Below, piece after piece: positions 7,706 to 14,980 of a DNA stretch of 49,457 nucleotides. The stretch comes from an uncultured Eubacteriales bacterium (GTDB lineage: Bacteria; Bacillota; Clostridia; Oscillospirales; Oscillospiraceae): assembly GCA_902475855.1 (NCBI GenBank), contig CABSBF010000013.1, positions 1 through 49,457 on the forward strand, written 5' to 3'. The number at the start of each line of letters is the position of its first letter. Position 1 is the first letter of the stretch. The translations under genes were made by a program, and so were the position numbers. The notes below the pieces were generated by a model. The model did no database searches and was not told the origin of the DNA. It saw only the letters and a program-made list of their open reading frames with translations.

Positions 7706-9958
7706 TCAGTTCAGTTCAATTTTCCCGTCCTGCAAAACGGCACACACTCTGCGCGGTGTCTCTTCGGATGACAGGAGCCGGCAGGCCAGCGGGCTTTCCA
7801 ATTCTCTCTGAATCAAATGACGGATCTCTCGCGCTCCGCCCGGCCGCCGCAGGCAGCGATGCGCAATGTTTGCCGCTACCTCCGGTTCAAACAGCAGTTT
7901 CACGTGCAGTGCCGCAGCACGCTCCGCCAGGGCATGGAGCTGCTTTTCCGCAATTGTTTTCAACTCCGCCTCTCCGAGCGGGCGGAAAGCAGTGATGCAG
8001 TCGATACGGCCAAGAAACTCCGGCGGGAAGTAGTCGCGCAGACTGCGGATTCCCGGTTCCTCCGCCTCTTTTCCAAAGCCAAGTGCGCCGCGCACACTGT
8101 TTTCGCTTCCCAGATTGGAAGTCATGACGATCGTGGTGTTCTTGAAGTCCACGTGCCTCCCGCAGGAATCCGTCAGCATACCGTCCTCCATAATCTGAAG
8201 AAGAATACCGCAGACGTCGCGGTGTGCTTTTTCCAATTCGTCAAACAAAACAAGGCTGTACGGTCTGCGCCGGACGCGCTCGGTCAGTTCTCCCCCCTCA
8301 CCATGGCCGATATAGCCGGGAGGCGCGCCCACCATCCGCGAAACGGCGTGCTTTTCCATATACTCTGACATATCCAGCCGGATCATGGCACTTTCGCTTC
8401 CGTAAACCGCCTCTGCAAGTGCCTTGCACAGCTCGGTCTTTCCGACACCGGTCGGCCCGGTGAAGAGCATTGCCGCTGTCGGACGCTTCTCTTCGGCAAG
8501 GCCGGATCGTCCCCGGCGTACTGTTTCCGCCGCCGCTTTGACAGCAGGCCCCTGCCCGACAACGCGTTCGGAAAGCATCTGTTCCAGCCTGCACATGCGC
8601 TGTTTTTCGCTCACGGAGAGCATTCCGACCGGTATCCCTGTCCGGCTCGATACCGCCTCGGCAATGTCCTGCGCCGCCACCCGCTGCAAACCCGGCATAT
8701 GCCGCCGCAGGCTTTGCAGGCGGTCGCGCAGTGCGGCAGCCTGCTCATAGCGCCCGGTGCGTACCGCCTCCTGAAGTGCACGTTCCGTTCCGTCGGATGT
8801 GCCGCCGCTTCTTTTCATCTGCGCCATTTTTGCCAGCGCCGCGCCCTCGTCCAAAAGGTCCACCGCCTTGTCCGGAAGAAATTTCTCCGTCAGATAGCGG
8901 CTTGACAGGCTCACCGCGGCGTTGACTGCCTCCTCCGTGATTGCAATATGATGATGCGCCTCCAGTCCAGGCCGCAGTCCCATCAAAATTGCTTTTGTTT
9001 CCGCCGGCGTCGGTTCGCGCACCTGCACCGTCCGAAAACGCCGTTCCAGCGCGGCATCCTTTTCAATATATTTGCGGTACTCCGTCAGAGTTGTCGCACC
9101 GATGAGCTGCAATTCTCCCCTGCCGAGCGCGGGTTTCAGAAGATTGGCCGCATCTATTGCGCCTTCGGCTGCACCTGCGCCGACCAGAGTATGCATTTCG
9201 TCAACAAAGAGGATCACGTTCTGTGCACGGCGCAGCTCTGCCAGAATGTCACGCACCCGTTCTTCGAACTCGCCTCGGTATTTTGTCCCGGCGATCACGC
9301 TTGCCATATCCAAAAGATACAGGCGCTTCCCTTTGAGCTGCTCCGGTACGCGCCCGGCCGCAATATACTGCGCCACACCCTCGACGATAGCCGTTTTCCC
9401 CACGCCGGGTTCTCCAATCAGCGCCGGATTGTTCTTGTGCTTACGCGACAATATCTGCAAAACGGTTTCAATCTCCCGCTGCCGCCCGACGATCAGCTCC
9501 GTCTTATCCGCACGCTCAACCATATCCACTCCAAACTGATCCAGGAGCCGCAAATTCTGCATTCTTGTTTCCTTTCCGGAGTGCATCGCCGCGCAGAGCA
9601 TCGGCAGCAGTGCCTCCACTGAAATTTCCGCCGCGCACAGCAGGCGCGACGCGCCGCACCGTTCGCGGCAAAGCATTGCCAGCAGCAGATTCTCCGGGCG
9701 AATGCATTCTGCGCCGGAGGCCATTGCAAGTATAAGCCCCGCTTCGCCTGAAAAGCCTTGCGGCAGACGCAGCAGCCGCTCTCCACGCCCGCTCTCCTTG
9801 ACAAGCAGCGCCAGCAGCTTTTCCGGCTCCGCCCCCTCCCACAGCAGGAGACGGCATGCTGCGGATTCCGGCGTGCGCAGCATACCGAGCAGCAGATGCT
9901 CCGTTCCGACGTACCCGTGTCCCAGCGCACCGGCAATCGCCCAAGCCTGCCGGAACAC
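7706..9958 (-). CDS. clpC: ClpC-type AAA+ unfoldase
   Basis: 750 residues from GTG 9958. It has a Clp N-domain (GHGYVGTEHLLLGML near the start), a first AAA+ module with GEPGVGKT (about 182-189) and arginine fingers LERRF, a short middle region with a UVR-like helix, and a second AAA+ module with GPTGVGKT. LGFGKE after the second module matches the position and pattern of the ClpP-docking loop, so it probably feeds ClpP. It is shorter than usual ClpC (about 810-850), mainly in the middle domain. The GTG lacks a ribosome site. An upstream CTG at 9994 has GGAGG at 9 nt and restores the N-domain's first helix (FDPLTQKVFRQAW), giving 762 residues. Confidence 0.92.
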   Translation of the reverse strand: MFRQAWAIAGALGHGYVGTEHLLLGMLRTPESAACRLLLWEGAEPEKLLALLVKESGRGERLLRLPQGFSGEAGLILAMASGAECIRPENLLLAMLCRERCGASRLLCAAEISVEALLPMLCAAMHSGKETRMQNLRLLDQFGVDMVERADKTELIVGRQREIETVLQILSRKHKNNPALIGEPGVGKTAIVEGVAQYIAAGRVPEQLKGKRLYLLDMASVIAGTKYRGEFEERVRDILAELRRAQNVILFVDEMHTLVGAGAAEGAIDAANLLKPALGRGELQLIGATTLTEYRKYIEKDAALERRFRTVQVREPTPAETKAILMGLRPGLEAHHHIAITEEAVNAAVSLSSRYLTEKFLPDKAVDLLDEGAALAKMAQMKRSGGTSDGTERALQEAVRTGRYEQAAALRDRLQSLRRHMPGLQRVAAQDIAEAVSSRTGIPVGMLSVSEKQRMCRLEQMLSERVVGQGPAVKAAAETVRRGRSGLAEEKRPTAAMLFTGPTGVGKTELCKALAEAVYGSESAMIRLDMSEYMEKHAVSRMVGAPPGYIGHGEGGELTERVRRRPYSLVLFDELEKAHRDVCGILLQIMEDGMLTDSCGRHVDFKNTTIVMTSNLGSENSVRGALGFGKEAEEPGIRSLRDYFPPEFLGRIDCITAFRPLGEAELKTIAEKQLHALAERAAALHVKLLFEPEVAANIAHRCLRRPGGAREIRHLIQRELESPLACRLLSSEETPRRVCAVLQDGKIELN

Positions 9959-10115
9959 CTTCTGTGTCAGCGGATCAAATTCCCATTTCCCCAGTTTTCT
10001 CCGCCTCCGTTCCCAGAAAATTCTAGCCTGCGGCAGCGATTTCTATACCTTTTCTTCTCCCGTTTTCGGTATTGTAAAAAAAAACATATTTTCCTCAGAT
10101 TGACAATTGCTTTTT

Positions 10116-10145
10116 TTGAAAAACATGATAGAATTAGTCTATACT
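10116..10145 (+). promoter_or_regulatory. Promoter of the ferredoxin gene
   Basis: -35 TTGAAA (10116-10121), 18-nt spacer, -10 TATACT (10140-10145). It lies 22 nt before the ferredoxin ATG, with AGGAGG at 10154-10159. An overlapping TTGACA at 10100-10105 could serve as an alternative -35. Confidence 0.6.
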
Positions 10146-10167
10146 TATTTTATAGGAGGCTCATGCT

Positions 10168-10338
10168 ATGGCATATTTCATCACCGACGCCTGCGCAAAG
10201 TGCGGCACCTGTGCGGATAGCTGCCCGCTCGGCATCATCACCGAGGGCGACGACAAGTACGTCATCGATGCTGACCAGTGTGTCGACTGCGGCACCTGCG
10301 CTTCTGTCTGCCCGGTCGAAGCGATCGAACAGCAGTAA
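10168..10338 (+). CDS. Small 2[4Fe-4S] ferredoxin
   Basis: 56-residue protein with two classic cluster motifs: CAKCGTCADSCP (residues 9-20) and CVDCGTCASVCP (about 39-50). It starts MAYFITDACAKC and ends PVEAIEQQ, the normal length and layout of a clostridial low-potential ferredoxin. The ATG at 10168 is chosen over 10163 because AGGAGG is 8 nt upstream and only this frame gives the motifs. It would be a soluble electron carrier for fermentative redox enzymes. Confidence 0.95.
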   Translation: MAYFITDACAKCGTCADSCPLGIITEGDDKYVIDADQCVDCGTCASVCPVEAIEQQ

Positions 10339-10356
10339 TTACATCGTACAAAAGCG

Positions 10357-10394
10357 GCCGGTCTGCACAGATTTCTGCGCAGACCGGCTGTTTT
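10357..10394 (+). terminator. Terminator after the ferredoxin gene
   Basis: Perfect 10-bp stem GCCGGTCTGC (10357-10366) / GCAGACCGGC (10379-10388), followed by TGTTTTC. Partial read-through into trmN6 is possible because trmN6 begins only 14 nt later and no separate strong promoter is seen. Confidence 0.7.
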
Positions 10395-10407
10395 CAGGAG
10401 GAGCCTC

Positions 10408-11127
10408 ATGCTTGAATCTCTCTGGAACGGCGTGCAGATGCTTCAGCCGGAGCGCCGCGGTTTTCGTCTGGGAACGGATTCCGTGTTGCTGGCGGAGTTC
10501 CTAACCCTGCCGGCAAGTGCCAGAATCGCTGACCTTGGTGCCGGCTGCGGCACGCTCGGCCTGCTTCTGTGTGCGCGCGACCGGAGTTGTACGGTTTCCG
10601 GGCTGGAACTCCGGGAAACCGCCTGCAAACTGGCGGAAGAAAACATCGCGCTCAATTCCCTTTCCGGCCGGTTTTCCATCCGGCAGGGCGACGTGCGGGA
10701 CATTGCAGCATACTTTCCCGCCGGGAGCTTTGACTGCGTTATTTCCAATCCGCCCTATTTCCCGGTCGGAAGCGGCAAGATCAGCCAGGATGCCGCCGTT
10801 GCCCGCACGGAGCTGTGCCTGACCCTTGACGAGCTGTGTGCCGCAGCCGCATGGCTGCTGCCCAGCGGCGGGCGGTTCGCACTCGTACACCGTCCGGAGC
10901 GGTTATGTGACCTGATTATCAGTCTGCGCTGCCACGGGATCGAGCCAAAGCGCATCCGCTTCGTGCGCCATACGGCCGCATCTCCCGTCTGTCTGGTATT
11001 GATCGAGGGACGGCGCGGCGGTCGCCCCGGTCTGCACTATGAGCCGGATTTTGTTGAATTTCACGCGGACGGTTCGGAAACGGAAGCCTATCGCGCCGCA
11101 TATCACAGAAAAGGAGCCACACCATGA
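10408..11127 (+). CDS. trmN6: tRNA1(Val) adenine-37 N6-methyltransferase family protein
   Basis: 239 residues of the TrmN6/YfiC (B. subtilis YabB) Rossmann methyltransferase family. The AdoMet-binding ADLGAGCGTLGLLLC (about 41-55) and the N6-adenine signature NPPY (about 115-118) are present. The N-terminal GFRLGTDSVLLAEF is typical of this family. Its stop overlaps the rsmI start (ATGA), the same neighbour as in many Firmicutes. The exact target nucleotide is inferred from the family. Confidence 0.9.
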   Translation: MLESLWNGVQMLQPERRGFRLGTDSVLLAEFLTLPASARIADLGAGCGTLGLLLCARDRSCTVSGLELRETACKLAEENIALNSLSGRFSIRQGDVRDIAAYFPAGSFDCVISNPPYFPVGSGKISQDAAVARTELCLTLDELCAAAAWLLPSGGRFALVHRPERLCDLIISLRCHGIEPKRIRFVRHTAASPVCLVLIEGRRGGRPGLHYEPDFVEFHADGSETEAYRAAYHRKGATP

Positions 11128-11948
11128 CACTCTATCTTGTCCCCACCCCCATCGGCAACCTCTCGGACATCTCCGATCGCTGCCGCGAAACATTGCAAGG
11201 CGTGGATTTCATCGCGGCAGAAGATACGCGCGTCACACTGCGCCTGCTCAATCATATGGGAATCAAAAAGCCCCTTGTCAGCTACTACGAGCACAACAAG
11301 GAGGTCAGTGGGCCGAGAATCGTTGAACGTCTGCTGGCAGGTGAGAATTGTGCACTGGTCACGGATGCCGGCTCCCCCGCCATCTCCGACCCTGGCGAGG
11401 ATCTGGTACGACTCTGCGCCAATGCAGGAGTGACGGTCACAGCCATTCCCGGCCCCTGTGCGGCGATTACAGCGCTGAGCATTTCCGGGCTTCCGACCGG
11501 GCGTTTTACCTTCGAGGGCTTTTTGTCCACTGCAAAGAAGAGCCGTTTCGCCCATTTGGATTCCCTGCGGGCAGAGCAGCGCACGATGATCTTCTACGAA
11601 GCGCCGCATAAGCTGACCGGCACACTTTCCGATCTGCGGCAGGTCTTCGGCGGTACACGCCGCATCAGCCTGTGCCGCGAGCTGACGAAGCTGCATGAGG
11701 AAGTGCTGCGCATGACGCTGGACGATGCCGTTGCCTATTATGCATCGCAGGCGCCGCGCGGCGAATACGTTCTCATTGTTGAGGGCGCGCAGGAAGCGAC
11801 TGAGCCGGAAGTCACGCAGGATGATGCCGTCGCGCGCGTGCAGGCGCTGATCGCGCAGGGCTACAGTAAAAAGGATGCCGTCCGGCAGATTGCAGCCGAA
11901 ACCGGCTTTCCGAAAAATGCGCTGTATGACGCCGTGCTGAAGCAGTAG
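11124..11948 (+). CDS. rsmI: 16S rRNA (cytidine-1402-2'-O)-methyltransferase RsmI
   Basis: 274-residue SAM-dependent tetrapyrrole-methylase-fold enzyme that modifies C1402 in the 16S P-site. Diagnostic segments are LYLVPTPIGNLSDI at the N terminus, AAEDTR, VTDAGSPAISDPG, GPCAAITALSISGLP, and the C-terminal helical region with GYSKKDAVRQIA. The start codon overlaps trmN6 by 4 bp, so the two are probably coupled. Confidence 0.97.
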   Translation: MTLYLVPTPIGNLSDISDRCRETLQGVDFIAAEDTRVTLRLLNHMGIKKPLVSYYEHNKEVSGPRIVERLLAGENCALVTDAGSPAISDPGEDLVRLCANAGVTVTAIPGPCAAITALSISGLPTGRFTFEGFLSTAKKSRFAHLDSLRAEQRTMIFYEAPHKLTGTLSDLRQVFGGTRRISLCRELTKLHEEVLRMTLDDAVAYYASQAPRGEYVLIVEGAQEATEPEVTQDDAVARVQALIAQGYSKKDAVRQIAAETGFPKNALYDAVLKQ

Positions 11949-12018
11949 CCGGACTTCTGTAAAGCAATCGTGAAATACGCAGCAATTCTCCTGTGGCGCA
12001 ACTGTTTTACTGCGCTTT

Positions 12019-12402
12019 ATGACCTCTCTGCTGACCTTTCTTTGGACGTTGCTGTTCCTTATCCCCAGCATTGTTGCAAGCTATCTCTATGCGCTTACAC
12101 CTTATCTGATGGCAGAAGGCGCGGATCTCGGTGTGGTGGAAGCCATAAATTGCTCCAAGGAGCTGATGGACGGGAATAAATGGTGGCTGTTCTGCCTGCG
12201 CCAGACACAGGAACTGGAACGACAGAGAGGTATCCTGTACGGAGTCATCCTCGTTGTCCTCGGCATCGCCGGCAATGCCATGGCGGGTACAACCGGCGGC
12301 TCAGAAGTACAGAATTTTATATCCGGCCTTCTGATGGGGCTGTCCGTTGCGGAAATTCTGGCCGGTGTCGTTATGATCGGAAAGAATTTTTTGAAGAAAT
12401 GA
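12019..12402 (+). pseudogene. Remnant of a DUF975-type membrane protein
   Basis: The first about 58 codons match the C-terminal half of DUF975 integral membrane proteins: a membrane helix, then SYLYALTPYLMAE and the EAINCSKELMDGNKWWLFC signature. No N-terminal half is found: the frame is open only from about 11974 and has no convincing start or ribosome site. After FCLR the sequence switches to QTQELERQRGILYGV and a second hydrophobic pair that does not look like the normal DUF975 end. This suggests an internal deletion joining two membrane-protein remnants. It is followed by a strong terminator. A small expressed protein cannot be excluded. Confidence 0.65.
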
Positions 12403-12412
12403 GCAAAAAAGG

Positions 12413-12458
12413 AAAAGTGCCGGGAGAGGTCTGTAACAGACTCTCCCGGCACTTTTTT
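12413..12458. terminator. Strong bidirectional terminator
   Basis: AAAAGTGCCGGGAGA (12413-12427) pairs with the arm TCTCCCGGCACTTTTTT (about 12441-12457). A-rich and T-rich flanks on both sides suit termination of the plus-strand trmN6-rsmI unit and of minus-strand transcription leaving the DUF4097 gene. Confidence 0.85.
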
Positions 12459-12596
12459 CTGTTTTTCTGCGCAGGATTGTTTTCCTTTTCATGCTTCGTT
12501 AACAGGCCGCAGAATTCCATCGGGGCGTTTGCGCCGCATTCGGCGATTTACAGCAATTGCTATTGCGGCACATGGCAGGCATTCAACCGGCTCATA

Positions 12597-13556
12597 TCAC
12601 CTTTCCGCTGCGCGGATGGTGATATCCCCGCTGACCCCCTCAAAGGAGAACTCTGCCCAGCCGTCACCGCAGACGTAGGCCTTGTCTTGCACGGAAACGG
12701 CAAAGCCCTCCACGTTCACCTTGCTGCTCACGCCCTCCTTTTTGATGGTAAAGCCTGCATTCTCCGGCAGGATGAGCAGACAGCCTCCGCTGACTGCCTC
12801 CATCTCCACTTTTCGCGGCGTCACTTCCGTCTCCACTTTGAGGCTGCCGGAAACGGTATCCATTTCCACTGCATTGACGCTGCCGCTCAGTGTCACAGAT
12901 CCGGAGGCCGTGTCGGCGGAAAACTCGCCCAAGGAGCAGTTTTCCGCATGGAGCTCTGCGCTTGCCGCATCGAAGTCCAATGTTTCGACACGGCAGTTTT
13001 TCATCATAACATTGCCGGAAGCAGTGTCAATATCCAACTCCGCCACAGTCAATCCTTCGATTTGCACCGCAGCACTGGCGCTGTCGCACTCCAGCTTGTC
13101 AAGCGCCGCGCTTTCCTCCGGAATCAGCAGTTCCAGTGTCTTCTTCAGCGAGCCGCTGAGAGTTATGCCATTTTTACACTCATGGATGGTCAGCGTCCCG
13201 TTTTCCAGTTTCCAGCGCAGGCGCTTCGCCTCGCTGTCCACTTCCGATTCGCGCAGGATGAGCCTGTCGCCGCTGTAAGGTTTCACCAGTACAGAGCCGG
13301 ATGCCCAGTTGAGGTCAATCTCGCGGATTTTCCCGCTTTCCTCCCGGTCAAGCTCAGCGCTGCCGATGCGGAAGCCGCTTTCATTGTAGTGTTTGCCGAT
13401 ATTGATTGAAAATCCGCCGGGAAGCTCCTCAATTTTCTCAATTATAGGAAGCGAATTGAATACCTTCACCCCCAACAGTCCTCCCAGCAGAACGCCGGTC
13501 AGCGCCACCGCCACAATAGAGCAGAGAACGATTTTGGTAATAGCTTTTCCTTTCAT
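12597..13556 (-). CDS. DUF4097-domain, membrane-anchored beta-repeat protein
   Basis: 319 residues from ATG 13556, which overlaps the previous stop as ATGA; the longer open frame upstream runs antisense-like through the HAAS gene and is not the start. An N-terminal hydrophobic segment (IVLCSIVAVALTGVLLGGLL) is followed by repeated short strands such as DTASGNVMMKN, DTASGSVTLSGS and VSGSLKVE, the pattern of the DUF4097 adhesin-like beta-solenoid. It is typically encoded with a HAAS protein and a PadR regulator, as here. It probably sits outside the membrane; its function is unknown. Confidence 0.88.
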   Translation of the reverse strand: MKGKAITKIVLCSIVAVALTGVLLGGLLGVKVFNSLPIIEKIEELPGGFSINIGKHYNESGFRIGSAELDREESGKIREIDLNWASGSVLVKPYSGDRLILRESEVDSEAKRLRWKLENGTLTIHECKNGITLSGSLKKTLELLIPEESAALDKLECDSASAAVQIEGLTVAELDIDTASGNVMMKNCRVETLDFDAASAELHAENCSLGEFSADTASGSVTLSGSVNAVEMDTVSGSLKVETEVTPRKVEMEAVSGGCLLILPENAGFTIKKEGVSSKVNVEGFAVSVQDKAYVCGDGWAEFSFEGVSGDITIRAAER

Positions 13557-14389
13557 TGTTTTCCTCCTGTTGCAAGTGTGAAAATCCCGCTCAGAACGCC
13601 GCTCAGCGCCGCGCAGATCGGAAAGACCAGCCACGTGATCCCCCAAGCGCCGCTTGCAGCGGTGATTTTCAGATAGATGCCTATGCCAGCCAATAGCAGC
13701 AGCCCCTCCGCAAGTTTTTTCGCGCCGTGCTTTCCCTGCGCCATCCGAACGATGCCGGTAATGACATCCCCAGCCGCTCCTGCCGCAAGGAAAATCACCC
13801 ATGCCACGTGCCAGTATCCCGCGAAACCTGCCGCAAGGAAGGCGCCAACGGCGGCAAGCCAGTAGATGGGCGTAAGAACACCGCGCAAAACTCTCACCGT
13901 AGTGCCGCTCTCTCCCTGTTCCTGTTCCTTCATCTGCACCGGCTCCGCCGCAACGGTCTCAGGCGCGGTGCTGCATCTCTTCGGTTCGTCCGTCTTTTCT
14001 CTGCCGCCGCTTGCAATGATCAAAGCGGTTGCCGCTGCGACCATCAAAAACATCAGGCTCACGTTCAGCGCATCCGGCCATCCCAATTCATCTCCGATCA
14101 CCGGCGGAATGATGCACAGAATGTACAGCGCGATGGCGATCGCCACACAGACACGCCGCGAGTTGTTTTTCTTCTTCGGCACACGGTAAGCCGAAAGCAG
14201 CTCTTCCGTATCGCCTATGCTCATCACCGCGGTATTATAGGCTGCCGCCTCCGAAATGCCTTTGGCGCACTCCTCATCATAACGATCCAATGTATTCTGC
14301 AATATCTCTTCCCGAAGTTCCTGCACTTCCGGTGTGTTTGGAATTCCTTCAAAAATGCTCTCCACATAGTGAATCAGTTTATTTCGCAT
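13553..14389 (-). CDS. HAAS-domain (DUF1700-like) membrane protein
   Basis: 278 residues. The first about 70 (IHYVESIFEGIPNTPEVQELREEIL, then DRYDEE) form the helical HAAS signalling domain found before many clostridial membrane proteins. Several hydrophobic helices follow: two around residues 80-125 and about four in the C-terminal half (YWLAAVGAFLAAGFAGYWHV onward). It overlaps padR by 11 bp upstream and the DUF4097 gene by 4 bp downstream. A role in envelope-stress sensing with its neighbours is an inference from the conserved gene trio. Confidence 0.87.
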   Translation of the reverse strand: MRNKLIHYVESIFEGIPNTPEVQELREEILQNTLDRYDEECAKGISEAAAYNTAVMSIGDTEELLSAYRVPKKKNNSRRVCVAIAIALYILCIIPPVIGDELGWPDALNVSLMFLMVAAATALIIASGGREKTDEPKRCSTAPETVAAEPVQMKEQEQGESGTTVRVLRGVLTPIYWLAAVGAFLAAGFAGYWHVAWVIFLAAGAAGDVITGIVRMAQGKHGAKKLAEGLLLLAGIGIYLKITAASGAWGITWLVFPICAALSGVLSGIFTLATGGKQ

Positions 14390-14726
14390 TTTCCACCCCT
14401 CCCAATTCTATCAGCTTGTCGATGATCTCCTTTGCGGTATCCCAGATCTGCACCTGGCTGTGGTAAGCCTCGCGCCCGGCATCTGTAATGCGGTAATACC
14501 GCCGCCGCGCACCGGTAGCTTCCTGTCCCCAGTAGGAAATAATCTGCCCCATCTCCTCCAGGCGCTTGAAGGCGGTATACAGCGTAGCTTCCTTCAACTC
14601 ATAGCGGTCGTCGGATATTGCCCGGATCGTTTTATTGATCTCATAGCCATAGCTGTCCCGCTGCATGAGCTGCGCCAGAATGATGGTTTCCGTATGGCCT
14701 CTTATGAGATCCGCCGCAATCAACAC
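14379..14726 (-). CDS. PadR-family transcriptional regulator
   Basis: 115-residue winged-helix repressor. It shows the PadR features LAQLMQRDSYGYEI, YELKEATLYTAFKRLEEMG for the recognition helix, and GARRRYYRITDAGR for the wing. The GTG start at 14726 has GGAGG 9 nt upstream. It is the first gene of the operon with the HAAS and DUF4097 genes. A perfect palindrome on the promoter is its likely own operator. Confidence 0.93.
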   Translation of the reverse strand: MLIAADLIRGHTETIILAQLMQRDSYGYEINKTIRAISDDRYELKEATLYTAFKRLEEMGQIISYWGQEATGARRRYYRITDAGREAYHSQVQIWDTAKEIIDKLIELGGVENAK

Positions 14727-14782
14727 ATTCGCACACCTCCCGGTTTTGACTCTTCCGATTCTGCTGCTTGCTTTATGCCCCC

Positions 14783-14811
14783 ACTATACCACGAGATACC
14801 TCGCCTGTCAA
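14783..14811 (-). promoter_or_regulatory. Promoter of the padR operon
   Basis: Minus strand: -35 TTGACA (14806-14811), exact 17-nt spacer, -10 TATAGT (14783-14788). Both elements are near consensus, so without repression the operon should be strongly expressed. Confidence 0.85.
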
Positions 14812-14819
14812 GGTATCTC
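14793..14819. promoter_or_regulatory. Palindromic PadR operator candidate
   Basis: Perfect 9-bp inverted repeat GAGATACCT (14793-14801) / AGGTATCTC (14811-14819) with a 9-bp spacer. It covers the -35 box and the spacer of the padR promoter. Its position and symmetry fit autorepression by the PadR dimer; the assignment is inferred. Confidence 0.75.
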
Positions 14820-14903
14820 AAGAAAAAAAGCAAAGGGCAATCCACTCTCTGCCGTGCCACGTTCCAAACGTCCCGGTACGGCCGCCGTATCCGTTTTTGC
14901 TGC

Positions 14904-14941
14904 AAAAAAATGGCCCACGCATCCTTGCGGATGCGCAGGCC
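14904..14941 (-). terminator. Terminator of htrA
   Basis: On the minus strand a GGCCTGCGCATCC stem closes with GGATGCGTGGGCC and is followed by ATTTTTTT (A-run at 14904-14910 on the plus strand). It lies 40 nt past the htrA stop. Confidence 0.85.
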
Positions 14942-14980
14942 GGAAAAAGGGAGAAAAACATGAAAATAGCAATTTGAGAA

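Noticed and set aside
13557..13802. Extended N terminus of the DUF4097 protein
   Set aside because: The extra 82 codons lie within the HAAS gene in another frame, and ATG 13556 with ATGA coupling starts a proper membrane anchor.
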